Shown: piece after piece, positions 6,101 through 13,356 of the stretch
Layout: the number at the start of each line of letters is the position of its first letter
Position numbering within the stretch: the first letter of the stretch is position 1
DNA from: CAYLUN01 sp964386865
GTDB lineage: Bacteria; Verrucomicrobiota; Kiritimatiellia; RFP12; UBA1067
NCBI GenBank assembly: GCA_964386865.1
Contig: CAYLUN010000099.1
Coordinates: 1-18,904, forward strand
Reading direction: 5' to 3'
Length of the DNA stretch: 18,904 nt
Translations under genes and position numbers: made by a program
The notes under the pieces: generated by a model
Database searches by the model: none
Told to the model about the DNA's origin: nothing
What the model saw: only the letters and a program-made list of their open reading frames with translations

Positions 6101-8276
6101 ACTCCACCTGCGAGCCGAACGTGTGCGTCAGACTCGCGCCAGGCGCCGTCGGCGGCGCGACGCTCGCCGCGAAGAGTCGGTGCGCCGGGTTGCGCATGAG
6201 CATGCCGTTGGCATAGAGGATCGTCTGCGGCTCGGGCGGGACATACATGCCGCTCGGCGGCGGCAGGAGGGTCTGCTCAAAGACGTGCTTACGCAGCGGG
6301 CGCAGAACCGTGATTGTGAACGAGCAGATGTCGACGTTCGCGCAGATGTCGCTGGCCAAGCAGCTCACGACGGTCACTCCCAGCGGGAAGAAGCTGCCGC
6401 TCGGGGGCGTGCTGATCACCGTGACCGGAGGGCACCCGCCGCTGACGGTCGGCGCCGGGTAGGTTACGACCGCGCCGGCCCGCGTCAGCGCGCGGACGGT
6501 GACGTCGGAGGGGCAGGTGATCTCAAGCGGTTCGGGCGGCAGCAGGATCACCGTGCTTGGGCCGCCCGCTGCGGGTAGCCACGTCATCCCGCCGTCGGTG
6601 CTGACCTCGGTGTAGATATCGAAAAAGCTGTCGATCTGGTAGCCGCCGCCAGTCAGGCCGGTGGCTGTCGTGCGTCCGAGCGAGGCCCGCGTGGGGCTTT
6701 CGCGGATTTGCATGCCGCCCGGCAAGCCGCCGCCGCTGACGTTCATTTGCAGCATCTCGGTGTCGTAGGTCTCCGTGAAGCCGTCGCCGCCCAGCCGTCC
6801 CGTGGTCTGCACCCAGTGCGCGGCGGGCGCGAACACGTGGTGGTAGGTGACCCCTCCGTCGTAGGAGAGCTGCATCTCCACCTGCGAGTCGAACGTGTGC
6901 GAGGCCGTCTCGCCGGGTTTGGGAGGCGGGTACGAATCCGAGAACGTGCGGCTCACGAAGTTACTGATCACGATTCCGGATGCATAATACGAGAACCAGG
7001 GCGGGTTCGAGACGTAGCGGCCGCAGGGCGTGGGCTGCAGCACGGACTCGAACGCGTGCGCAGCCGCCACGCGGGAGAGTGCCATGCGAGCGGGCGCGTC
7101 GGTGGACGGGGACCACGTGGCTCCGCCGTCGGTGCTGATTTCCGTAAAGATGTCGAAGAAGCTGCTCACGTGATAGCCGCCGCCTCCGCCGCCCGCCGAT
7201 TTGAGGGTTGCGCCGCCCTGGGAGGGCCGGGTCGGGCTCTCGCGGATCATCACGCCGGACGGCAGATCTCCGCCGGCGACATCCAGTTGAGTCGCTTCGG
7301 CCTCATAGGAGGTCGTCCCCGCGAACTCGCGGACATTCGCGATAGTGAAGCTCATCACGCTCGGAGCGCGGCCCACCTGCCAGGAGAGTCCGCCGTCAAG
7401 CGAAAGCTGGAAGTCGAACTGAGCGTCGAACGTCTGGGCTTGCGGGGCGCCGGCGGGCGGCAGCTCCTGCCACTGCGAGAACAGCCGGTGGCTCACGTCT
7501 CGGAGCCGGACGCCGCTGGCGTAACTCTGCCAGTGCGGCTGCGGCGAGGTGTAGTGCCCGTTGGGCATTGGCGTAACCGAGCGCGGCGAGACGACCGTCG
7601 GGATGAGCGCAGGGTCCGGCTTCACGGACACGTGCGACGCCTGCAGTGCCGGCCACCAAGAAGCTCCGCCGTCGGTGCTGATCTCCGTGAAGATGTCGAA
7701 GAAGCTGTCGATCATGTAACCGCCCGTGACGGGCCTGATACGCGTCTGCCCGGCGGACGTGAGTGTCGGGCTCTCGCGGAGCAGCAGCCACGGGGCGGGT
7801 TGCAGCGTGAGGCTGAGCGTCTCGCCTCCGTAGACCTCTTCCGGCCCGGACATGTACGCGAACTCCAGCCGGATCGTCGTGTCAGCGCCGGCTGTCACCG
7901 GGGCGAACGTTGTTCCGCCGTCGGCCGAAACCTCCATTTCCATCTGCCAGGAGAACGTGTGTATGACGTGCTCGCCCGGTCGTGTCGACGGGGGCAGGAC
8001 GCTCTGGGTGGGCAGGCGCTGCGCGGTGTTGCGGATGACGACGCCGTTGGCGTACGCGGCGAACCACTGCCCGGTTGACACGTACATGCCTTCTGGCGGC
8101 GGCATCAGCTTGTCGCGGAAAAAGAATGGGCTGGCGGCCCGTCCGACGAAGGGCGTCATGAGAAGACACCCGGCAAGAAGTGGCGCGCGGCAAAAAGCCG
8201 CCGTCTGGGTGATGTGAAGGGGATCAGATACAGCGAACTTGGCCGCATCGGCCCGAATAGCCCGTGCAATTTTCAT
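3150..8276 (-). CDS. Giant secreted repeat protein with two HYR domains (1708 aa)
   Basis: The ATG at 8276 follows a very strong ribosome site (AGGAGGGT, seven bases upstream); an ATG 54 bases further up lacks one. An unusually long N-region (about 30 residues) precedes the hydrophobic segment APLLAGCLLMTPFVGRAAS, consistent with export. Repeats of about 160 residues lie at about 50-210, 234-390, 409-570, 664-825, 849-1003 and 1021-1181. Each has LxPPPxGxYV, YASGIxIxN, a VEMEVSxDGG strand, SGGxLPxGVMIRESPTRASxG and closes with DSFFDIFTEVSTDGGxTWxP. HYR domains (TCPSDVTV, PPSGSFFPLG) lie at about 584-657 and 1196-1269. Two diverged units at about 1275-1400 and 1458-1580 carry DSDGDGRDD and DNDCDGLDE and end in CDSFFDVF. 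The C-terminus (about 1632-1708, NPSTGYLLECCSNL to FKLSHPLP) resembles the FFRL-type tail of related phyla. There is no catalytic motif; an adhesive or structural surface role is inference. Confidence 0.9.
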   Translation of the reverse strand: MKIARAIRADAAKFAVSDPLHITQTAAFCRAPLLAGCLLMTPFVGRAASPFFFRDKLMPPPEGMYVSTGQWFAAYANGVVIRNTAQRLPTQSVLPPSTRPGEHVIHTFSWQMEMEVSADGGTTFAPVTAGADTTIRLEFAYMSGPEEVYGGETLSLTLQPAPWLLLRESPTLTSAGQTRIRPVTGGYMIDSFFDIFTEISTDGGASWWPALQASHVSVKPDPALIPTVVSPRSVTPMPNGHYTSPQPHWQSYASGVRLRDVSHRLFSQWQELPPAGAPQAQTFDAQFDFQLSLDGGLSWQVGRAPSVMSFTIANVREFAGTTSYEAEATQLDVAGGDLPSGVMIRESPTRPSQGGATLKSAGGGGGGYHVSSFFDIFTEISTDGGATWSPSTDAPARMALSRVAAAHAFESVLQPTPCGRYVSNPPWFSYYASGIVISNFVSRTFSDSYPPPKPGETASHTFDSQVEMQLSYDGGVTYHHVFAPAAHWVQTTGRLGGDGFTETYDTEMLQMNVSGGGLPGGMQIRESPTRASLGRTTATGLTGGGYQIDSFFDIYTEVSTDGGMTWLPAAGGPSTVILLPPEPLEITCPSDVTVRALTRAGAVVTYPAPTVSGGCPPVTVISTPPSGSFFPLGVTVVSCLASDICANVDICSFTITVLRPLRKHVFEQTLLPPPSGMYVPPEPQTILYANGMLMRNPAHRLFAASVAPPTAPGASLTHTFGSQVELEVSMDGGVTWWPFTADASTSVRITNNGPDGGDTLYEAEMLDLSVSGGTLPPGVMIRESPILASLGETRIEAIGGGHMIDSFFDIFTEVSIDGGATWSPALQPCSMELKQDPAQIAPVATPRSVEPMPNGLYASRPGGRAEYASGIQLRKLRNKLFTQWQALPPPDALNAHTCDAQLDLQLSTDGGATWSPVRTPGTMACTSRNVRQFAGQSTFETTLTQLDFAGGDLPAGVMIRESPTRVSEGGLALVASGGGYDVSSFFDIFTEVSTDGGASWSPATNGAVRLELERVAPSHAYASDLQPPPASRYVHTQPWFAGYASGIILSNVVARRHTASCAPPAPGVTTTHMFGSQVEMEVSLDSGSTWSHASAAATLSMQITGRLGGDGVTEYYDTEMTQLSISGGSLPGFVQIRESPTRASSGRTTASGASGGPYQIDSFFDIYTEVSTDGGMTWFPTVIGPATQTLEPDPPLTITCPSDISVLATNWNGRAVLYPPPATGGGVPPVTVTCLPPSGSFFPIGATRVICTASDWAGQTSECAFVVNVVSQPEIDGFPDSVARLTVQHVAGGSETVSLVGPSRMEVYVGALGECEDSDGDGRDDATADLAELALRGYSTLLGSSVCLRKAARERSPGQHEEQVNAAPGLLDVRPFCPAGTCDSFFDVFLEVDVGGQVLRPASPIRIQAVIHYKPPLPGETYVASLQSPVPLLDAQGQPTAFMLAGLEYMPATTAEIDTFAPIDTTVTLRLPSSGRIESVRLTGTAKAHVYFEGGEGQATDNDCDGLDEVVQSLLSLDLSGVCSEGPISVTLAPDPVSLGQIEERANSMIGLLDVPPFQPTGDCDSFFDVFYLWAIGSTTLHTVVPWRLSAVITHKPPAAGELFASAVETSVDLYDEWGALTLGRLNRQWLALTPPELDIDPGTASTMRLAWPNPSTGYLLECCSNLVPPILWQVVPVTPIIGPDGRKTVVVGGSGSNVFFKLSHPLP
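4470..6287 (-). repeat. Second copy of the (repeat x3 + HYR) block in the giant gene
   Basis: Encodes residues about 664-1269. The third unit is still close at DNA level to the first copy: the stretch beginning at 4761 matches that at 6597 with few changes, an offset of 1836 bp. Confidence 0.8.
6306..8129 (-). repeat. First copy of the (repeat x3 + HYR) block in the giant gene
   Basis: Encodes residues about 50-657. Its units match, in order, those of the second copy 612-615 residues later (about 1836 bp), better than they match each other; for instance only the middle units contain PMPNGxY, LFxQWQxLPP and AGGDLPxGVMIRESPTR followed by SxGG. Confidence 0.8.
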
Positions 8277-8359
8277 GGCACCCTCCTGTTCGGCGTGCCT
8301 GACGGCTAAGCATGCGGCGGCATGGAGCAAAAAGGAATGTCGTCTCGCACGCCAGCTTT

Positions 8360-8388
8360 AGGGAAACACATTGTTGCCAAAAAGTCAA
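8360..8388 (-). promoter_or_regulatory. Candidate promoter of the giant repeat-protein gene
   Basis: On the minus strand TTGACT (8388-8383), 17 bases, TTCCCT (8365-8360), about 85 bases before the ATG at 8276. The CTTGACTTTT core is the same as in the two plus-strand promoters at 2552 and 8448. Confidence 0.45.
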
Positions 8389-8447
8389 GCCACAACTGTC
8401 AAGTTAGCAACCCGAAAGCTGTATTCAAACATAAACTACAAACGGAC

Positions 8448-8476
8448 TTGACTTTTTTAGGACTCAGGTTCAAACT
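8448..8476 (+). promoter_or_regulatory. Candidate promoter of the exported GESxRQGP-repeat protein gene
   Basis: TTGACT (8448-8453), 17 bases, CAAACT (8471-8476). It is divergent from the giant-gene promoter, the two -35 boxes lying about 60 bases apart in an AT-rich stretch. GATAAT at 8477 would need a 23-base spacer and was judged less likely. Confidence 0.5.
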
Positions 8477-8574
8477 GATAATGAACGATTGAATATGGGT
8501 CGGTCGAGCTGTTGCCGCCCCGTAGACCGACGCGAATGATCGCGACGGATGTAGCAGCGAGAGGAGGAGTTTCC

Positions 8575-9795
8575 ATGAAAGCAAAGACGGGCATTATCGC
8601 GGTGGTCATCAGTGTCGCCCTGTTGCAGCCGGTGCTGGCGCAAGGCGACCCGCAGGGCAAGACCAAGAGGCAAGGACGCTCGGTTGCCAGCGAGAGCAGC
8701 GCGCCGCGCGTGACGGTTTCACAGGAGCAGAAGGAGCCTTCAAAGCCCTTGAATGAGGGGGGGCAGAAGCCGGAAGTGACGATTGGCGAGCGACCGAATA
8801 GAGGCGGGGGCGAGTCGATGAGGCAAGGCCCCGGCGAGTCGATGAGGCAGGGCCCCGGCGAGTCTGTGAGGCAAGGCCCCGGCGAGTCTGTGAGGCAGGG
8901 CCCCGGCGAGTCTTCCCGCAGGGTTCAGATCACTCCCCCGCGGGTTGATGGCGAGAGTGCCGGTGGACGCAATGACCGCAATCCAGGAAGGCTGGTCGAC
9001 GGCATTCGGGATGTCGGCGGGCTCTTGGATCCGCCGCCGCCCAAGAGCGTCGAGCCGGTCGTGCCTCGTGTCCCAACACCTCCCAGGACCGTGATTCCGC
9101 AGCCTGAGCCGCACCACCCGCAGCCCAGGACGGTAATCCCGCAGCCCGAGCCGTACCAGCGCCAGCCCGAGCCGTACCAGCGCCAGCCCGAGCCGTTCCG
9201 CCGCCAGCCCGAGCCTTTCCCGCCGCCGCCTGCGCCCATGACGCAGAGCACCTATCCGTCAACGGGCGCCATCGTGCTCATGGAAAACTTCGAGTCACAG
9301 CCCGGCGGGTCGCTACCGCCCGGCTGGACCGTCGTTTTCAGCGGGCAAGGCTCGAATGCCCAAGGTGTCCGTACAGAGAACGGCAACAGCTACCTCCGCG
9401 TCGCGGGGCGGGCCAACTGGTCCGGCGTGCTGCGTCTGGATCTTGACCAGGCGCTGCCGTCCAGCGTCGAGTTCCAAAGCCGCGTGAGAAGATCCGGCGG
9501 CCTTAACGGCATCGGCATCGGAAACGGAAGCCGGTGCATCTGCTACCAGCTCACGGACATCGGCATTCGCGACGGCGGCTGGCACGACGTCCTCATCGTC
9601 GTCGACTTCGGCCGGCTGACCTCGTCCTGCACGGTTGACGGGCGGTGCGTGGTTCCGCAGGCTGCCGTGGGCGAACAAGACAGCCGCGCCAAATGGTCGT
9701 GGTGGGGAGCCCGGCCGGCCATCGTGCTGGACTCCGGCAATCAGTCGGAGCAGGAGATCGACATCGACGACATCATGATCCAAGCCAGGCGCTAG
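8575..9795 (+). CDS. Exported protein with GESxRQGP and QPEP repeats and a C-terminal beta-sandwich-like domain
   Basis: 406 residues. The ATG at 8575 has a strong ribosome site (GAGGAGGAG) and opens a signal peptide (MKAKTGIIAVVISVALLQPVLAQG); upstream ATGs are not supported. Residues 25-78 are basic and low in complexity. Residues 79-111 hold four GESxRQGP octapeptides from a 24-bp tandem repeat. Residues 153-221 are proline-rich, with PRTVIPQPEP twice and QPEPYQR-type heptads. Residues about 232-406 form a globular domain beginning IVLMENFESQPGGSLPPGW and ending EIDIDDIMIQARR, the pattern of LamG/concanavalin-like jelly-roll domains that bind carbohydrate or protein in secreted proteins of this kind. 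The layout suggests export, a flexible stalk through or along the envelope, and a C-terminal binding head. No catalytic residues are recognised. The next gene starts 37 bases downstream with no visible terminator, so read-through into the regulator is possible. Confidence 0.85.
   Translation: MKAKTGIIAVVISVALLQPVLAQGDPQGKTKRQGRSVASESSAPRVTVSQEQKEPSKPLNEGGQKPEVTIGERPNRGGGESMRQGPGESMRQGPGESVRQGPGESVRQGPGESSRRVQITPPRVDGESAGGRNDRNPGRLVDGIRDVGGLLDPPPPKSVEPVVPRVPTPPRTVIPQPEPHHPQPRTVIPQPEPYQRQPEPYQRQPEPFRRQPEPFPPPPAPMTQSTYPSTGAIVLMENFESQPGGSLPPGWTVVFSGQGSNAQGVRTENGNSYLRVAGRANWSGVLRLDLDQALPSSVEFQSRVRRSGGLNGIGIGNGSRCICYQLTDIGIRDGGWHDVLIVVDFGRLTSSCTVDGRCVVPQAAVGEQDSRAKWSWWGARPAIVLDSGNQSEQEIDIDDIMIQARR
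8809..8904 (+). repeat. Four 24-bp tandem repeats within the exported protein gene
   Basis: Units start at 8809, 8833, 8857 and 8881, with a partial fifth at 8905-8913. Units 1-2 encode GESMRQGP and units 3-4 GESVRQGP. The glutamine codon alternates CAA/CAG through the four units, implying a 48-bp doubling of an already doubled unit. Confidence 0.9.
9142..9204 (+). repeat. Three 21-bp repeats encoding QPEP[YF][QR]R
   Basis: Units at 9142-9162, 9163-9183 and 9184-9204, the first two identical, with a partial fourth following. They encode the proline-rich stalk of the exported protein. Confidence 0.85.
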
Positions 9796-9831
9796 CGTGA
9801 GGGCGCCGCAACAGAAAGAGCGTACGGCGCC

Positions 9832-11001
9832 ATGCGAAGCTTACACGTGCTCGTTCTGATGGAGTGGTACGACCATCCGATTCGGATGGGAATCGGACGG
9901 TACGCCGCCGAGCGGGGCTGGCAGCTGACGGTCAGCGACGGCTGTATGTTGCCCGTTGGCTGGACAGGGGACGGCTTGTTGGTGCTGCTGAACAGCCGCG
10001 ACGATTTCATCCGCTATGTCTGCCGACAGCAGGTGCCCTGCGTGGATTTCGGCGCGTTCCGTCCGGACATCCCGCTGGCGCGGGTATGCGGGGACCACCG
10101 CCTGATCGGGCGCGTAGCCGCCGACCATCTCGCCGAGCGCGGCTTTACGCAGGCGGCCTACTTTTCCACGGAGTATCTGCGTCTGCATGAGCTGCGCGGG
10201 GCCGGCTTCGCCGAGCGCTTCAAAGAGCGGGCCGGCAGCGATGTCAGGCGGCTGGCCTGGGCGCTGCGGCCGGGGAGCAAGAGCGATGACTGGCAGGGGC
10301 TGAACCGCTGGCTGAAGCGGGAGCTGCGGGCGTTGCCGAAACCTGTGGCGGTCTTCTGCTATTGCGACTACGACGCGGCAAAGGTCGAGGCGGCCTGTCT
10401 GGAGGCCGGCTTTCAGGTGCCGGACGATGTCGCGATTCTGGGCGTGGACAATGACTCGCTGGTCTGTGAGAATGTCCGCGTGCCGATTTCCAGCGTCCGG
10501 CACGACCGCGAAAGGGTGGGCTACGAGGGCTCCGCCCTGCTGGATAAGCTGATGCGGGGCGGCAAGCCGCCAGCGGCTCCCATACTAATTCCGCCGCGCG
10601 GCATCGAGCTGCGGGCGAGCACCGATGGCCTGGCCTCGTCCGACCCGCTGATCCGGTCGGTGCTCAAGTTCTTCCGCGAAAACCTGGGGCGCCGCATCGG
10701 CGTCGCCGACGCCGCGGCGGCGGCCAGCCTGCCGCGCCACCAGTTGGAGGAGCGCGTGTCGAGCGCTCTGGGACAGTCGGTTCACGCCACTCTGATCCGC
10801 CTGCGCCTGCTGGAGGCCAGGCGGCTGTTGGCCCTGACTGGCTTGCCGGTGAAAGCGATTGCTGCACGAACCGGTTTCTGCCACGCCCAGCACCTGAATA
10901 ACGCGTTCAAGCGCGTTGAGCATTGCACGCCGCTTGCCTACCGCAAGAGCGAGAGGCGGCTGGCGGAGCCGGGAGCGAAAAGCCGTCCGCGCGCAGGGTG
11001 A
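9832..11001 (+). CDS. XylR-like transcriptional regulator (periplasmic-binding-like sensor + AraC HTH)
   Basis: 389 residues. Residues about 1-265 follow the LacI/periplasmic-binding-protein sensor fold: the N-terminal HVLVLMEWYDHPIRMGIGRYAAERGW, a GDHRLIGRVAADHLAERGF segment (about 87-105), and the C-terminal lobe VPDDVAILGVDNDSLVCENVRVPISSV (about 196-222). Residues about 275-375 are an AraC-type DNA-binding domain with two helix-turn-helix units (about 290-312 and 338-363) and the usual second-helix pattern VKAIAARTGFCHAQHLNNAFKR. This order, with no N-terminal LacI HTH, is that of XylR-type sugar sensors. It most likely binds a sugar in the cytoplasm and controls the secreted hydrolase-like gene that starts six bases after its stop. 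The ribosome site is weak (AAAGAG). No promoter was recognised directly upstream, so it may be transcribed with the preceding gene. Ligand unknown. Confidence 0.9.
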   Translation: MRSLHVLVLMEWYDHPIRMGIGRYAAERGWQLTVSDGCMLPVGWTGDGLLVLLNSRDDFIRYVCRQQVPCVDFGAFRPDIPLARVCGDHRLIGRVAADHLAERGFTQAAYFSTEYLRLHELRGAGFAERFKERAGSDVRRLAWALRPGSKSDDWQGLNRWLKRELRALPKPVAVFCYCDYDAAKVEAACLEAGFQVPDDVAILGVDNDSLVCENVRVPISSVRHDRERVGYEGSALLDKLMRGGKPPAAPILIPPRGIELRASTDGLASSDPLIRSVLKFFRENLGRRIGVADAAAAASLPRHQLEERVSSALGQSVHATLIRLRLLEARRLLALTGLPVKAIAARTGFCHAQHLNNAFKRVEHCTPLAYRKSERRLAEPGAKSRPRAG

Positions 11002-11007
11002 TTATTT

Positions 11008-13263
11008 ATGAAAACAGCCGCCACACGCTACGTGTTTCCCGCACTGCTGCTCCTCGGCCTCGCCGTAGGGCTTGGCCCGACGTGGGCGGCCCGCGCGGAG
11101 GCGGCGGATGGTCTGCCGATGGGTAGCGCGCCTGCGCCGCTGGAGGCAGCGTGGTTCCCCAGCCGCCTGCACGCATATGTGTGGCGGAACTGGGCACTCG
11201 TGCCGCCCGACCGCCTGGCCGCCGTGGTGGGGGCCCAGGAGCGTGAGCTGGCGGACCTCGGGCGCAGCATGGGGCTGGAGCCGCCGCGCGGCCTGAGCGA
11301 GGCGCAGCGGCGCCGCGCGCACCTGACCATGATCCGCCGCAATTGGCATCTGCTCCCCTATGACCAGATCCTCGCGCTGCTCGGCTGGACGCCCGAGCAA
11401 CTCGCCTATACGCTGCGCGAAGACGATTTCTTTTTCCACAAGGTGGGGAGCCTCAAGCCGAAGAGCCTTCCGCTGCGCTGGGCCGCGCCGACGGCAGCCG
11501 AAGCCGCACGCGCCGAGGAGATCGCCCGCGTCGTGCACGCGGCTTTCCCAGGCGGCGGGCTGGAAGGCGCCGAGCCGCTCTTTTCCTTTATCGAGAAGCT
11601 GAAGGCGCCGCTCGAAGCGGCCACGAAGACGGCCGCAGTCGACGAGGAAGCCCCGCTGCGCATGGGCTACTCCTACTTCGCCCTGTGCGGCGACCCGCTG
11701 CTCGACCCCGCGCTCGACCCTTATCCTGACGGCCTGCTCGCGCGGCTGGCGGCGGCGGGCGAGAACGCGGTGTGGCTGCACGTGGAGCTCGGGCACCTTG
11801 CGGCGCTCCCGTGGGCGAGCAGCGCGCATATCGGCCAACGCCGCGCGGCCTTGCGCGAACTCGTGGCCCGCGCCGCGATACACGGGATGAAGATATTCCT
11901 CTACTTCAACGAGCCGCGCTCGCTGCCGAGCGCGTCGCCCGTATTCACGCAGCATCCCGACTGGCGCGGCGTGGCGGAGAAGGATTCCAACGCCATGTGC
12001 ACCAGCTCGGCCGAGGTGCGCGCCGCGCTGCGCGACGCGCTCGCCGACCTCTGCCGCGCGGTCCCAGAGCTGGGCGGCTTCTTCACCATCACGGCTTCCG
12101 AAAACCTCACGAGCTGCTGGTCGCATGGCAAGGGTGAGGGCTGCCCGCGCTGCAAACCGCGCAAGCCTGCGGAGGTCATCGCCGAGGTCAGCGCCACCTT
12201 CGCCGAGGGCATCCGCGCGGCGGGCGGCAGGCAGCGCTACCTCGCCTGGGACTGGGGCTGGAAGGACGAGTGGGCGCAGGAGGCCATTGCGCTGCTGCCG
12301 GCGAGCGTCGAACTGATGAGCGTGAGCGAGTGGAGCCTGCCCATCGAGCGCGGCGGCGTCAAGTCCGCCGTCGGCGAGTATAGCATCAGCGCGATCGGGC
12401 CCGGCCCGCGCGCGCTGCGCCACTGGGAAGCGGCGAAAAGGCGCGGCCTGCGCGTGGCGGCCAAGATTCAGTGCGGCAACACCTGGGAGCTCTCCGCCGT
12501 GCCCTATCTGCCCGTGCTGGAGAACATCACGCGTCACGCCGCCGCCTTGCGCGACGCCGGCACGCAGGACATCATGCTCGGCTGGACGCTCGGCGGCTAT
12601 CCGTCGCCGAACATTGAGGCCGTCTCCGAGATCTACGCGGGCGGCACGCTCGACACGCTCGCCCGGAAGCGCCACGGCGCTGTAAACGCCGCCGCCGCCA
12701 CCACCTTCTGGCGCGCGTGCAGTGCTGCTTTCCGCGAGTTCCCCTTCCATATCAGTTGCGTCTACCGGGCACCGCTCCAGATGGGGCCGGCCAACCCGCT
12801 GTGGCCATCACCCACCGGGTATCAGTCCTGTATGGTCGGTATCCCGTATGACGATCTCAAAGGCTGGCGAGCGATTTATCCGGCCGAAGTTTTCGCAGCG
12901 CAGCTGGAGAAGGTCGCCACGGGGTTCGAGGCCGCGACGGCAAAACTGCGAGCCGCCGTCGCCACACCCACGTCCGCGCTCGCCGAGGAGATCCGCTTTG
13001 TCGAAGCCGCCGCTATCCACTTCGCCAGCGTCGCCAATCAAAGCCGCGCCGTGGTCGCGCGCGATGCCGGAGACAGCGCCGCGCTGAGCCGCCTGTGCGA
13101 GGCCGAGGCCGCGCTCGCCATCCGGCTGCACGCCCTGCAAAGCTGCGACTCGCGCATCGGCTTCGAGGCCTCGAACCAGTACTACTACACCCCGCACGAC
13201 CTCGTGGAGAAAGTCATCAACTGCCGCTGGGTGGCATCGCGCATTCTACCACCGACGAAATGA
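11008..13263 (+). CDS. Secreted protein, probable TIM-barrel carbohydrate-active enzyme, family not certain
   Basis: 751 residues. A signal peptide covers about 1-32 (MKTAATRYVFPALLLLGLAV). AGGGTGA, overlapping the regulator's stop, is the ribosome site. Residues 60-87 and 111-138 are two copies of a helical motif (RNWxLxPxDxxxAxxGxxxxxLA). The central part (about 215-545) alternates strands and helices like a (beta/alpha)8 barrel: LRMGYSYFALCGDP, ENAVWLHVELGHL, GMKIFLYFNEPRSL, GGFFTITASENLTSCWSHG, RYLAWDWGWKD, DIMLGWTLGGYPSPNIE. This broadly resembles GH20-like or related hydrolases. E365 in TASEN is a candidate acid; C379 and C382 in GCPRC, with C370, could bind metal. The C-terminal 120 residues are helical and end with FEASNQYYYTPHDLVEKVINC, which looks like a conserved signature. 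Pairing with a XylR-type regulator supports a role in sugar use. The exact family and substrate are not recognised. Confidence 0.8.
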   Translation: MKTAATRYVFPALLLLGLAVGLGPTWAARAEAADGLPMGSAPAPLEAAWFPSRLHAYVWRNWALVPPDRLAAVVGAQERELADLGRSMGLEPPRGLSEAQRRRAHLTMIRRNWHLLPYDQILALLGWTPEQLAYTLREDDFFFHKVGSLKPKSLPLRWAAPTAAEAARAEEIARVVHAAFPGGGLEGAEPLFSFIEKLKAPLEAATKTAAVDEEAPLRMGYSYFALCGDPLLDPALDPYPDGLLARLAAAGENAVWLHVELGHLAALPWASSAHIGQRRAALRELVARAAIHGMKIFLYFNEPRSLPSASPVFTQHPDWRGVAEKDSNAMCTSSAEVRAALRDALADLCRAVPELGGFFTITASENLTSCWSHGKGEGCPRCKPRKPAEVIAEVSATFAEGIRAAGGRQRYLAWDWGWKDEWAQEAIALLPASVELMSVSEWSLPIERGGVKSAVGEYSISAIGPGPRALRHWEAAKRRGLRVAAKIQCGNTWELSAVPYLPVLENITRHAAALRDAGTQDIMLGWTLGGYPSPNIEAVSEIYAGGTLDTLARKRHGAVNAAAATTFWRACSAAFREFPFHISCVYRAPLQMGPANPLWPSPTGYQSCMVGIPYDDLKGWRAIYPAEVFAAQLEKVATGFEAATAKLRAAVATPTSALAEEIRFVEAAAIHFASVANQSRAVVARDAGDSAALSRLCEAEAALAIRLHALQSCDSRIGFEASNQYYYTPHDLVEKVINCRWVASRILPPTK

Positions 13264-13327
13264 AGTGGACGATAATGCCATTTGCACGGCAACAGGCGGC
13301 CCGCGCGGCTTGTCCTCAGTAGCCTTG

Positions 13328-13356
13328 GCGAAGGAGGGAGGCAGGCCCTCCTTCGC
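13328..13356. terminator. Perfect hairpin between convergent genes, candidate bidirectional terminator
   Basis: GCGAAGGAGGG (13328-13338), a seven-base loop and CCCTCCTTCGC (13346-13356) form a perfect 11-bp stem 65 bases past one stop and 130 past the other. There is no T-tract on either strand, so it may instead be a REP-type element. The remainder of 13264-13485 holds no supported gene. Confidence 0.5.

Noticed and set aside
3150..8276. PEP-CTERM or other sorting signal at the C-terminus of the giant protein
   Set aside because: The C-terminus ends FFKLSHPLP with no hydrophobic helix followed by a basic tail; no sortase-like or exosortase-like signal is visible.
8809..8913. Tandem repeat as a possible CRISPR array
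   Set aside because: The units are directly adjacent without spacers and lie in frame inside a coding sequence.
11002..12750. 582-codon minus-strand frame opposite the secreted hydrolase-like gene
   Set aside because: The plus-strand gene has a signal peptide, a ribosome site and operon spacing; the antisense peptide has low-complexity shadow composition.
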